From a virus: DNA of 22,312 nucleotides. The notes under the pieces are model-generated. The model was not told the origin of the DNA. It ran no database searches and was given only the letters and a program-made list of their open reading frames with translations. The stretch's first letter is position 1; each line of letters starts with the position of its first letter. Made by a program: the position numbers and the translations under genes. Of the stretch, positions 14,171 through 20,823 are shown piece by piece. The stretch is taken from IMG/VR virus record IMGVR_UViG_3300027659_000233, positions 1 through 22,312 of that record, one strand, 5' to 3'.

Positions 14171-14463
14171 CACCAGTAGAGCTCTATGAGATCGCCGAGC
14201 GCGCGGCTGACATAACAGCCCGCGCTTATGGCATCGACATCACAGCTATCTATCAACAGCAAAGCTTTGCACGATACGTTGCAATCACTCTTTGCTACTT
14301 GCACAATGGCTTTACTAAACAAGACTGCAGTTTTATGTTTAATTGCGGACATAAATTGCCTATCATTGCAGCCCGCGTTGTTGAAGACCGCGCAATAATT
14401 GATCCAGACTTTAGAACACTATACCGACATCTTATACAGGAGAGTAAGCAGCATGGCGCATGA
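14014..14463 (+). CDS. second stand-alone DnaA domain IV-like protein
   Basis: 149 residues. A basic linker (R-P-K-K-P-R-G-R-V-K-R, 41-51) precedes a helical domain (about 53-141) with the DnaA domain IV order: I-T-A-R-A-Y-G-I-D-I, S-F-A-R-Y-V-A-I-T-L-C-Y-L, G-F-T-K-Q-D-C-S-F-M-F and G-H-K-L-P-I-I-A-A-R-V-V. The last element aligns with the H-S-T-V recognition region but is less conserved than in the 13099 protein. Again no ATPase domain. The ribosome site is poor (CGGGC), so translation is probably coupled to the overlapping 13946 gene. It overlaps the primase-helicase start by 11 bases. Confidence 0.6.
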   Translation: MRIQAIGHIYDLAADSNRNPLETLPLSQQLKIEREILFGQRPKKPRGRVKRLTPVELYEIAERAADITARAYGIDITAIYQQQSFARYVAITLCYLHNGFTKQDCSFMFNCGHKLPIIAARVVEDRAIIDPDFRTLYRHLIQESKQHGA

Positions 14464-16699
14464 GATAACAATGTTTGCAAATGCCGAAGCGAAAGTACCG
14501 GAGGATCACTTTGACTTTGACCGATACCTTAACTGCATTTTAGATGGTAAATGGGAGGATATTGTGCATGAATATCGCAATATCAAAGACCCAGAGACAA
14601 AAAAAGCCTTCAAAAAGAAAATACCAGCCTTTACACCATCCGGAAAGTTCGATGGGAGAGGTGTTGCAGGCATGGTCAAGCATAACGGGTTCATTTGCAT
14701 GGATATTGACGATAAAGATAATGTCAATATGAGCCCAAAAATCGAAAGACTCAAAGAAGATCCTCACGTGTATGCTCTGCATCAGTCCGTAGGAGGTTTT
14801 GGCTATGCTGTATACTTCAGAATTGAGTCTGATAAGCACAAAGAAGCCTTTGAGGCACTCGAAGAGTACCTAATGAACAATTATTTTCTTATATCCGACA
14901 CTTCATGCAAGGATAAAAGCCGTTTACGCTTCGTTTCTTACGATCCTAACCTTTACAAGAACGAAAACGCTCAAATATTTCGCAAATACAAGAAAAAAAA
15001 GGAAAAATACACCTCAAATACAGTCATTGTGCATACTGAAAGCGATATGGACTTTGTTATTCAGCAAATCAATGAACGAGGTATCGATTTGACCGATAAT
15101 TACAATGACTGGTATCGGATTGGCTTTGCTTTGGCCTCTGAATACGGTGAAAGAGGTCGAGACTACTATCATGCTATAAGCAGAATGCATGAAGAGTACT
15201 CTGTGCAGTCTTGCGATAAGAAATATGACAACTTTTTGAAGAACGCAACAGGCAAAATTGGTATAGGGACGTTCTTTCAGAAGTGCAAGGAGGCCGGTGT
15301 TCAAGTTCAGACCGAAAAAACACGGAAATGGGAAGTTGTAACTACAAATATGATAACAAAAAGCAACCTTAAACCTGAAGCAATCCTTGAAAATATCGAA
15401 AAACTTGCCGAAGCCGATGGCGATGATCCCAAACATGCAGATGAAGTAGCTAAACAGGTCTTGGAAATACCTATTGACCAGCTCAAAAAGACCAAAGATG
15501 ATAATATTATCCCTCTTATCAAGCTTCGCCTTGCAGAATATGAGCTAAAACGCAATGACGTGACTCACGAGATTGAATATAACGGCAAACCAATCACAGA
15601 TACCGACATCAACTCAATTTGGGCTGAATTGGCAACCGATCTCGGCACCAAATGCACAAAAAACTATATCCATGACCTCATCGGAAGCAACTTTACCAAG
15701 TCGTACAACCCCTTTCTTGACTTCTTTGAGGCAAACAAAGATCGCGAAATGACCAGAGGGCATATCCAAAGGCTCATAAATGCAATAAAGATAGCTCCAA
15801 TCTACACTGTTGAGGATGGCAAAACAATCGAAGTCAGTGAACAATTCAAACATGGCCTCGTAAGCAAGTGGATAATCAGCCTCATAGCTTCGATGCATGG
15901 CACGTACTCACTCTTGATCCTTGTTTTGTGCGGTCATCAAGGTATTGGCAAGACAAACTTCTTTAGATGGCTCTTACCAGCCGAGCTCCGAGACTATTAC
16001 GGCGAATCAAAGCTTGACCGAGGCAAAGATGACGAGATCTTGATGTGCCGTAAGCTCATCTTATGCGATGATGAGTTCTCCGGCAAGTCAAAAAACGAAT
16101 ACAAACTACTCAAGCAGTATGCTTCTACGCAGTTTTTTAACCTTCGCCAGCCCTATGGCCGCAAATTTGAAGACTTTAGACGTTATGCCGTGCTTTGTGG
16201 CACGTCAAATGAGAACGAAGTCATCAACGATCCAACCGGCAACCGCAGGATTATACCAATGAACGTCCTTGACATTGACTTTACCGAGTACAATAATGTG
16301 GATAAAACAGCTTTGCTCTTGGAAGCCTATGCAATCTGGAAGGCGCAAGGCGATAGCTCATGGCAACTAAACAGCCGAGATATTAACACCCTTGAGCAAT
16401 ATACTACGGCAAATAAGCAAGTGGACTCAATGGAAGAAGCAGTCAATATGTTTTTCACCATCCCAACCGAAGGCGAAGTCTTCGCAAAAGGTGAAAATGT
16501 TAAGTTCTGGTCAACAACTGAAGTCCAAGTGCATATCGAAGCAAACACCAAACTGAAAGTCTATCCTAATCGACTCGGGATGGCTCTGCAGAACCTCGGA
16601 TATGTCCAATTGAACCGCAGAGAAGATGGTAAATCGAAAAAAGGTTACTGGATAAAGCTTACCGGACACACGCTTTTCGGCAATAATTCACTGTATTAG
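14453..16699 (+). CDS. VapE-type primase-helicase
   Basis: 748 residues from ATG 14453, chosen for AGGAGA upstream; an in-frame ATG at 14399 lies inside the previous gene. Order: VirE_N / BT4734-like domain (about 30-195) with F-I-C-M-D-I-D-D-K-D near 80 and S-R-L-R-F-V-S-Y-D-P; a PriCT-2 region (about 200-285) with W-Y-R-I-G-F-A-L-A; and a VapE helicase domain with Walker A G-H-Q-G-I-G-K-T-N near 493, Walker B K-L-I-L-C-D-D-E-F near 535, and C-G-T-S-N-E-N-E sensor. It should unwind and prime phage DNA. This layout is common in Bacteroidota mobile elements. Followed by the AT-rich gap. Confidence 0.9.
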   Translation: MAHEITMFANAEAKVPEDHFDFDRYLNCILDGKWEDIVHEYRNIKDPETKKAFKKKIPAFTPSGKFDGRGVAGMVKHNGFICMDIDDKDNVNMSPKIERLKEDPHVYALHQSVGGFGYAVYFRIESDKHKEAFEALEEYLMNNYFLISDTSCKDKSRLRFVSYDPNLYKNENAQIFRKYKKKKEKYTSNTVIVHTESDMDFVIQQINERGIDLTDNYNDWYRIGFALASEYGERGRDYYHAISRMHEEYSVQSCDKKYDNFLKNATGKIGIGTFFQKCKEAGVQVQTEKTRKWEVVTTNMITKSNLKPEAILENIEKLAEADGDDPKHADEVAKQVLEIPIDQLKKTKDDNIIPLIKLRLAEYELKRNDVTHEIEYNGKPITDTDINSIWAELATDLGTKCTKNYIHDLIGSNFTKSYNPFLDFFEANKDREMTRGHIQRLINAIKIAPIYTVEDGKTIEVSEQFKHGLVSKWIISLIASMHGTYSLLILVLCGHQGIGKTNFFRWLLPAELRDYYGESKLDRGKDDEILMCRKLILCDDEFSGKSKNEYKLLKQYASTQFFNLRQPYGRKFEDFRRYAVLCGTSNENEVINDPTGNRRIIPMNVLDIDFTEYNNVDKTALLLEAYAIWKAQGDSSWQLNSRDINTLEQYTTANKQVDSMEEAVNMFFTIPTEGEVFAKGENVKFWSTTEVQVHIEANTKLKVYPNRLGMALQNLGYVQLNRREDGKSKKGYWIKLTGHTLFGNNSLY
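16297..16305 (-). promoter_or_regulatory. perfect DnaA-box match (minus strand)
   Basis: TGTGGATAA, the reverse complement of the consensus DnaA box TTATCCACA, inside the primase-helicase gene. A second exact match lies at 18315. About 0.2 exact matches are expected by chance in a window of this size on both strands, so two are mildly notable, though both lie in coding sequence. Confidence 0.3.
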
Positions 16700-16880
16700 T
16701 CATAATAAGGGTGTGTCGGGTAGAAGGTAAAAAAACACACTTTTATAGGCTATAGAAAAATAATTACATGCATGTGTTATGTCTACTATCTATAGTAAAT
16801 ATAAATATATTTAAGTTAAAATATTACTATTTACTATATACAGTATAGCCCAAACCCTTGATTTTCAAAAACTTACGGTG
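16700..16880. other. AT-rich noncoding gap, possible origin or regulatory region
   Basis: The only long noncoding gap inside the early gene run, and markedly AT-rich between 16741 and 16845. It holds short palindromes (TATAGGCTATA at 16744-16754, ACATGCATGT at 16766-16775), an 11-bp inverted repeat (16791-16838) and an imperfect direct repeat at its edges. A weak hairpin GTGTGT/ACACAC (16711-16716 with 16735-16740) followed by TTTTA could end the upstream mRNA. No TAnnTTTG promoter found. Its position between two helicase genes fits an unwinding element or origin, but this is inference. Confidence 0.4.
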
Positions 16881-16892
16881 TGTCAAGTAAAA
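16710..16892 (+). repeat. imperfect direct repeat flanking the AT-rich gap
   Basis: GGTGTGTCGGGTAGAA (16710-16725) and GGTGTGTCAAGTAAAA (16877-16892) match at 13 of 16 positions; all three differences are G to A. Each copy contains a GTG followed by codons V-S-G-R-R-stop or V-S-S-K-N, so the left copy could be a broken duplicate of the helicase leader. The two copies bracket 151 bases of AT-rich DNA. Confidence 0.5.
16791..16838. repeat. 11-bp perfect inverted repeat in AT-rich gap
   Basis: TATAGTAAATA (16791-16801) and TATTTACTATA (16828-16838), separated by 26 AT-rich bases. Could be a dyad for an origin-binding or regulatory protein, or an unstable cruciform typical of duplex-unwinding regions. 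The AT-hook-like and DnaA-IV-like proteins in this window are possible ligands (speculative). Confidence 0.6.
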
Positions 16893-16934
16893 ATGGCTAC
16901 TTGGAGCACTACTTTCTTACTGGATACGCTATGA
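16893..16934 (+). CDS. possible 13-residue leader peptide before the helicase
   Basis: ATG 16893 opens M-A-T-W-S-T-T-F-L-L-D-T-L and its TGA overlaps the helicase ATG at 16931 in an ATGA. The helicase has only a weak ribosome site, so coupling from this mini-ORF is a possible way to start it. Against it: the mini-ORF has no Shine-Dalgarno itself, and a longer in-frame helicase start (GTG 16880) would run over it. Confidence 0.25.
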   Translation: MATWSTTFLLDTL

Positions 16935-18349
16935 ACTTGAGACCCTACCAAGCCAATGCAATTGACAAACTACGAGCCGCTTTTGGGCAAGGCCATAAGC
17001 GAGTGATCTTGTGCGCTCCGACCGGTGCGGGAAAAACGGTGATGTTCTCCGCTATCGCTCATGGTGCTATGCAAAAGGGCAAACGAGTGATGATCCTGAC
17101 TGACCGAGGCGAACTGCTATGGCAAGCAGGCGGCGCGCTCAATAACCTTGCCATTGTCCCGGAACTCATCACGGCCGAGACTACGCGGCTGAACCATAGC
17201 CAGCGAATCTTTGTAGCCATGATAGAGACGCTTTACCGCCGAAGAGAGCAACGTGAGTACAAGTCACTACTTGAGAGCGTGGATTTATTCATCTTTGATG
17301 AGTGCCATAAGCGGACCTTTGACAAGCTCATCACTTCCCTACCGGCTGATGCCTTGATCCTTGGCGCAACGGCTACCCCTTGGAGGGAGGGGAAGGGGAC
17401 AAGCTTGAGAGACATCTACACTGCTATGGTGGAAGCCGCAACCATACCGAGCCTAATCCATGATGGCTACCTTGCCAAGCCCTCGTACTTTAGCGTACCG
17501 ATTGACTTGAGCGAGGTCAAGACCAAGGGCGGCGATTATGATCCGGACTCACTTGCCGATATGTACAGCCGTTCTCAAATTTACAAGGGCGTAGTGACCA
17601 ACTACAAGCGATGGGCAAATGAGAGCAAGGCGATTGTATTCGCACCTAACTTGCAAAGCGCTGCCGAGGTATTGCACGAGTTCAAGTCTGCAGACTTGCC
17701 CGCTTTGGCATTAGACGGGTCTGCGGGGCTCGTAGAGAGGCGAAACGCTTTGAAGTGGTATAAAGAGACCAACGGCGCTATTTTGATCAATGTAGGGCTT
17801 TTTACTACGGGCTTTGATGAGCCGAGTATAGAGACTGTGATTTTGTATAGAGCAACCAAGTCCCTACCCTTATTTTTGCAGATGATCGGGCGGGGTTCAA
17901 GAACATGCGAGGGAAAGACCGAGTTCAAGGTCCTGGACTTTGGCAATAACCTTTACCGCTTCGGCATGTGGGATGAAGATCGGGACTGGTCAAAGCCACC
18001 GAAGAAGCCAAAGAACGGGCTACCGATTTACAAGAATTGCCCGGGCTGTAATGCGTTTCTTTACGCCTCTGCAAGGGTTTGTTCACATTGTGGACAAGTT
18101 ATCCCAAAGACCGAGGCTGAAGTTCTGCAAGAGCTTGCTATATTGCAACCGCATGAGGCTCGTGCTATGGCAAAGCTCGGAGGCTTGCAAGATTGGATCA
18201 TGCTGACAAAGGCGGGTAAACTTCACCCGCTCTATGTTCTGCAAAGTTTGTGTAAATTGCGAAGCGAAGCGGAGAAGTATAGAGATGCAATGGGATATGC
18301 CAAAGGCTGGCTATTTATCCACAAAGACAAGACGAGGCATTTACTTTGA
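16931..18349 (+). CDS. SF2 DEAD/DEAH-box helicase with zinc ribbon
   Basis: 472 residues from ATG 16931; the protein then begins at the Q-motif-like L-R-P-Y-Q. GTG 16880 in frame would add 17 residues. Motif I A-P-T-G-A-G-K-T (about 28-35), motif II D-E-C-H near 122, motif III G-A-T-A-T-P near 144, and motif VI Q-M-I-G-R-G-S-R-T near 317 define an SF2 helicase of the RecG/UvrB-like 'restriction-helicase' layout. A C-terminal zinc ribbon follows (C-P-G-C ... C-S-H-C, about 371-396). It likely remodels forks or recombination intermediates next to the primase-helicase and nucleases. GC content is higher than in the gap before it. Confidence 0.9.
   Translation: MNLRPYQANAIDKLRAAFGQGHKRVILCAPTGAGKTVMFSAIAHGAMQKGKRVMILTDRGELLWQAGGALNNLAIVPELITAETTRLNHSQRIFVAMIETLYRRREQREYKSLLESVDLFIFDECHKRTFDKLITSLPADALILGATATPWREGKGTSLRDIYTAMVEAATIPSLIHDGYLAKPSYFSVPIDLSEVKTKGGDYDPDSLADMYSRSQIYKGVVTNYKRWANESKAIVFAPNLQSAAEVLHEFKSADLPALALDGSAGLVERRNALKWYKETNGAILINVGLFTTGFDEPSIETVILYRATKSLPLFLQMIGRGSRTCEGKTEFKVLDFGNNLYRFGMWDEDRDWSKPPKKPKNGLPIYKNCPGCNAFLYASARVCSHCGQVIPKTEAEVLQELAILQPHEARAMAKLGGLQDWIMLTKAGKLHPLYVLQSLCKLRSEAEKYRDAMGYAKGWLFIHKDKTRHLL
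18315..18323 (+). promoter_or_regulatory. perfect DnaA-box match (plus strand)
   Basis: TTATCCACA, exact DnaA-box consensus, near the 3' end of the SF2 helicase gene. An inverted pair of degenerate copies lies at 18089-18107 (TGTGGACAA, one mismatch, and TTATCCCAA, two mismatches). Coding constraint could explain them; the presence of DnaA-IV-like proteins makes them worth noting. Confidence 0.3.
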
Positions 18350-18513
18350 ACTATCGCCAGGTCTCTCAAGACTTTATAGATGACATAGTGATGGAGCATG
18401 GTGTGAGCTACGATACGGCTCGCGTGCTCTTCATGGTGTGGCTGATTGGCATGAAGCACTGGGAGTCTAAATGCGATGGAATGGTTGAGTATATTTTAGG
18501 AGAAGAAAGATGA
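18346..18513 (+). CDS. small protein with TTG start
   Basis: 55 residues from TTG 18346, which overlaps the helicase stop, with GAGG about 8 bases upstream. Its TGA overlaps the ATG of the next gene (ATGA at 18510), the spacing rule used throughout this operon, which argues it is real. The sequence is helical (S-Q-D-F-I-D-D-I-V-M-E-H-G-V-S-Y-D-T-A-R-V-L-F-M-V), with a V-S-Y-D-T-A-like turn suggesting a small three-helix fold. Easily missed because of the rare start. Function unknown. Confidence 0.6.
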   Translation: MNYRQVSQDFIDDIVMEHGVSYDTARVLFMVWLIGMKHWESKCDGMVEYILGEER

Positions 18514-18890
18514 TTGAAGTATCAGCTAATACGAAGGAAGCTCTACATAGGTTAAGCCTTCGCTATGGGTTTAGGATCAGTGATATTATTGACATGGCTT
18601 TGGTTGGTTGGGAGATCAGGATGGAAGCAATGGACATTCCAGACCATAACATCAAAGAGATTATCCTTGCAAGATGGGATGAGTTCATAGACTCTACATC
18701 ACCAATCCTGCAGTTTGCATTGAATACAGTTGAGCCGGAAATAGAAGGCAATAGGCTTATTATCAATACGGGGCTTAACTTTGTACACGATCAATTGCAA
18801 CAAAACATGCCGGCATTGAAGAAAGCCTTTGGCTGTTTCTATGGAATGGATATAGAGATCGAAGTCAGAGTAGTAGTGCAGTATGGCTGA
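18510..18890 (+). CDS. protein with a DnaX/DnaA-N-like C-terminal domain
   Basis: 126 residues, ATG 18510 behind AGGAGAAG. The first ~45 residues resemble a short ribbon-helix-helix-like segment (S-A-N-T-K-E-A-L-H-R-L-S-L-R-Y-G). Residues about 55-123 follow the pattern of the C-terminal KH-like domain of clamp-loader subunit DnaX (tau) or domain I of DnaA: R-W-D-E-F-I, L-N-T-V-E-P-E-I-E-G-N-R-L-I-I-N, a long helix, then D-I-E-I-E-V-R-V-V-V. If right it may mimic or bind host replication proteins. By-eye fold match only. Overlaps the next gene by eight bases. Confidence 0.45.
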   Translation: MIEVSANTKEALHRLSLRYGFRISDIIDMALVGWEIRMEAMDIPDHNIKEIILARWDEFIDSTSPILQFALNTVEPEIEGNRLIINTGLNFVHDQLQQNMPALKKAFGCFYGMDIEIEVRVVVQYG

Positions 18891-19080
18891 ACAAGAGTAT
18901 AGTTGCTTTACCTGTATTCATGGTGAGAAGGTATGGGGCTTTCAGCATACGGTCTATTGCAGATGGCTTAATGATTGCTACAAAGATACCAAGGCAACCG
19001 AGTGCAAAGAGTATGTAAACAAGAAAGTATTCGAGGAGTTGAGCAATGGATCTGCCAGAATGGAAATTGAAGAACCTTAA
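18883..19080 (+). CDS. small cysteine-rich, probably zinc-binding protein
   Basis: 65 residues. Five cysteines (C-F-T-C-I-H-G, Y-C-R-W-L-N-D-C, T-E-C-K-E-Y) in the first 45 positions suggest one zinc site; the C-terminus is acidic. It starts within the preceding gene (overlap 8 bases) with no strong ribosome site, so coupling is likely, and overlaps the next gene by 35 bases. Similar small Cys-rich proteins are common in phage early regions. Function unknown. Confidence 0.6.
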   Translation: MAEQEYSCFTCIHGEKVWGFQHTVYCRWLNDCYKDTKATECKEYVNKKVFEELSNGSARMEIEEP

Positions 19081-19639
19081 GGAATTTAGATCTCAAGCGG
19101 TAAAATTTGATGTAGTATTGCAAAGTAATTGTAGGTATTGTGGATGCAATACGGTAATGCTTGTATGGGCAGGTTTAAATTTGAGCCAACGATGTGAAGG
19201 ATGTAGTGAGTTTCGTGGGCATGCTAAATATGAAGATCATGGATATAAGCCTGATTCTACGAAATGGACAAGAGAAGAAAGACTACTAAAAGCAGAATAT
19301 GATGGCAACCAAATGAATGAATCACAACTCCAAGCGCACTGCTTCACATGGCACTGGAATAACCGCCCTGACGAGCGCGGCTTGCTGTACATGAATCACA
19401 ACAACCCTCGCGATGCGAGGCACGGCGCGAGTCTTAAGGTGATGGGTTTGGTGGCAGGCGTAGCCGACATGACATACATCCACCCGGACGGATCGGGCGT
19501 GACCTTCCTTGAGTTCAAAGCCGAGAGGGGAACGCAGAGCAAGTCGCAAAAGTGGTGGCAGTCTACGGTTGAGCAAGCGGGGTGCAAGTACATGATTGTA
19601 AAGAGTTTTGAAGATTTTACTAAGTCCCTTGCTTTTTAG
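19046..19639 (+). CDS. zinc-finger plus VRR-NUC nuclease
   Basis: 197 residues, ATG 19046 behind GAGGAG. The N-terminal part has a CxxC-type ribbon (C29, C32 and C50, C53). From about residue 90, E-S-Q-L-Q-A-H, G-V-A-D-M (138-142), F-L-E-F-K-A-E (154-160) and S-K-S-Q-K-W-W (166-171) match the VRR-NUC (PD-(D/E)XK-type) fold, which cuts branched DNA such as Holliday-type structures. The N-terminal ~260 bases are clearly AT-richer than the nuclease part, and Met90 could be an ancestral start, suggesting a domain fusion. Likely resolves recombination or replication intermediates. Confidence 0.85.
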   Translation: MDLPEWKLKNLKEFRSQAVKFDVVLQSNCRYCGCNTVMLVWAGLNLSQRCEGCSEFRGHAKYEDHGYKPDSTKWTREERLLKAEYDGNQMNESQLQAHCFTWHWNNRPDERGLLYMNHNNPRDARHGASLKVMGLVAGVADMTYIHPDGSGVTFLEFKAERGTQSKSQKWWQSTVEQAGCKYMIVKSFEDFTKSLAF

Positions 19640-19648
19640 GTAAGTTTG
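19615..19648 (+). promoter_or_regulatory. candidate promoter before the methyltransferase
   Basis: TTTT (19615-19618), 22 bases, then TAAGTTTG (19641-19648), an exact Bacteroidota -7 element identical to the one at 9195. The -33 element has one mismatch. It lies in a rare 38-base intergenic gap, just before the ribosome site AGGAG (19665-19669). It could give the modification/SSB/lysis genes separate timing. Confidence 0.4.
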
Positions 19649-19677
19649 TTGTATAGATTATTTTAGGAGCGGATGGC

Positions 19678-20247
19678 GTGGAGCATTATTACGGCGAGAT
19701 ACATGGCTGGTTCGATTATCAGGAAGTCTATGACATAGCCATAGGCACGGCGAGTGATGGCGCTCGCTTTGTAGAGGTCGGAGCTTGGAAGGGCAGGAGT
19801 GCAGCGTATGCCGGTGTTGAGATTATCAACTCTGGCAAGAAGATCACCTTGCACGTGATTGATCACTTTCTTGGAAGCGAAGACCACCGGGACTCAAGCT
19901 CAAAACACTTCGAGCCGTTGACATGTGTTGAAGATGGCTTGTACAAATTGTGTAAAGAGAACCTTAAGCCGGTCAGAAAGGTAGTCAAGATTGTGCGGAT
20001 GGACTCGCTTGATGCGGTCAGCTTGTATGATGTTGCGAGCTTAGACTTTGTTTTTATCGATGGCTCGCATGACTATGACTCGGTTTGCAAGGATATTGAT
20101 GCATGGCTGCCAAAGGTCAAGCCAAATGGTATCTTGGCTGGCCATGACTACCGATATTATGAAGGCGTGCGACGTGCAGTGGATAGCAAATTAGAGGGCG
20201 CTCAACCAATTGGAGCGTCTTGGATATATTACAAATTAGGAGAGTAG
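19678..20247 (+). CDS. class I SAM-dependent methyltransferase (Methyltransf_24-like)
   Basis: 189 residues from GTG 19678, with AGGAG eight bases upstream. Motif I F-V-E-V-G-A-W-K-G (31-39) binds SAM; D62 in H-V-I-D follows the second strand; L-D-F-V-F-I-D-G-S-H-D-Y (122-133) and G-I-L-A-G-H-D-Y (151-158) are typical of small-molecule/sugar O-methyltransferases of the MT24 group. No DNA-methyltransferase N-P-P-Y or cysteine-loop motif, so base methylation is unlikely. Two genes downstream lies a galactosyltransferase, suggesting sugar modification. Substrate unknown. Confidence 0.8.
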   Translation: MEHYYGEIHGWFDYQEVYDIAIGTASDGARFVEVGAWKGRSAAYAGVEIINSGKKITLHVIDHFLGSEDHRDSSSKHFEPLTCVEDGLYKLCKENLKPVRKVVKIVRMDSLDAVSLYDVASLDFVFIDGSHDYDSVCKDIDAWLPKVKPNGILAGHDYRYYEGVRRAVDSKLEGAQPIGASWIYYKLGE

Positions 20248-20249
20248 AG

Positions 20250-20576
20250 ATGGCAAAGATCGAGATTAGTGGTGAGGTAGCTTTTAGAGGCGAGCCTGTA
20301 AAGTATTCGGACAAGTTCACAAAGGCCGAGATCGTGATCAAGGATGTGACAAGCAAGTATCCAGAGTTCATCAAGTTCGAGGCGATCAATGACAAGGTCG
20401 ATATGCTACTTGGCATGAGGGTCGGTATGCAGGTCACAGCCGAGGGCTTTCTTGGTGGTAAGGAATACACAAAGAAGGATGGCACGATTGGCTATATCAC
20501 AAGCATTAAGCTTGCAAAGATTTACGAGAACAAACCAGCCGCGCCTGCGGTGACTCAAGATGCTGTACCATTTTGA
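20250..20576 (+). CDS. single-stranded DNA-binding protein, DUF3127-like OB fold
   Basis: 108 residues from ATG 20250 (AGGAGA seven bases before). The pattern I-E-I-S-G-E-V, K-A-E-I-V-I, Y-P-E-F-I-K-F-E-A, D-M-L-L-G-M-R-V-G and Y-I-T-S-I-K-L-A-K-I fits the DUF3127 family of Bacteroidota SSB-like proteins. The end D-A-V-P-F resembles the D-D-I-P-F tail by which SSB recruits partners. It probably coats single-stranded DNA for the Sak4-like recombinase and the replication helicases. Overlaps the next gene by 17 bases. Confidence 0.75.
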   Translation: MAKIEISGEVAFRGEPVKYSDKFTKAEIVIKDVTSKYPEFIKFEAINDKVDMLLGMRVGMQVTAEGFLGGKEYTKKDGTIGYITSIKLAKIYENKPAAPAVTQDAVPF

Positions 20577-20823
20577 TGACCATAACTTTGAGGAGCTGCC
20601 TACATTGGAATGGGAAGAGCTACGCCTTAACAATTACAAAACAGAACTGATCAAGAACGGCGTGCCTTTCGAGGCGCGCCTCTTTCAGGTCGAGAAGTCT
20701 TGGAAGCTCAAGCTGACAAATAAGATGACGGGCAAGTATGCTCTTGAGTTACGGTTCAGGGACTTGAGTCTGAATGATGCGATGGTGAAAGCAGAGTATT
20801 ACATCTTGGAAAACCTTGAATGA
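20560..20823 (+). CDS. small hypothetical protein
   Basis: 87 residues, starting inside the SSB gene (overlap 17 bases) with a weak ribosome site. Acidic N-terminus (F-D-D-H-N-F-E-E-L-P-T-L-E-W-E-E-L), then a beta-rich segment (S-W-K-L-K-L-T-N-K-M-T-G-K-Y-A-L-E-L) and a helix. No family recognised. It ends four bases into the galactosyltransferase start. Possible SSB partner by position only. Confidence 0.55.
   Translation: MLYHFDDHNFEELPTLEWEELRLNNYKTELIKNGVPFEARLFQVEKSWKLKLTNKMTGKYALELRFRDLSLNDAMVKAEYYILENLE

Noticed and set aside
14399-14452. Upstream ATG for the primase-helicase
   Set aside because: It lies within the DnaA-like gene without a ribosome site, while ATG 14453 follows AGGAGA.
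19678-20247. DNA methyltransferase or anti-restriction function
   Set aside because: Lacks N-P-P-Y/D-P-P-Y and P-C catalytic motifs; the motifs seen fit a small-molecule O-methyltransferase.
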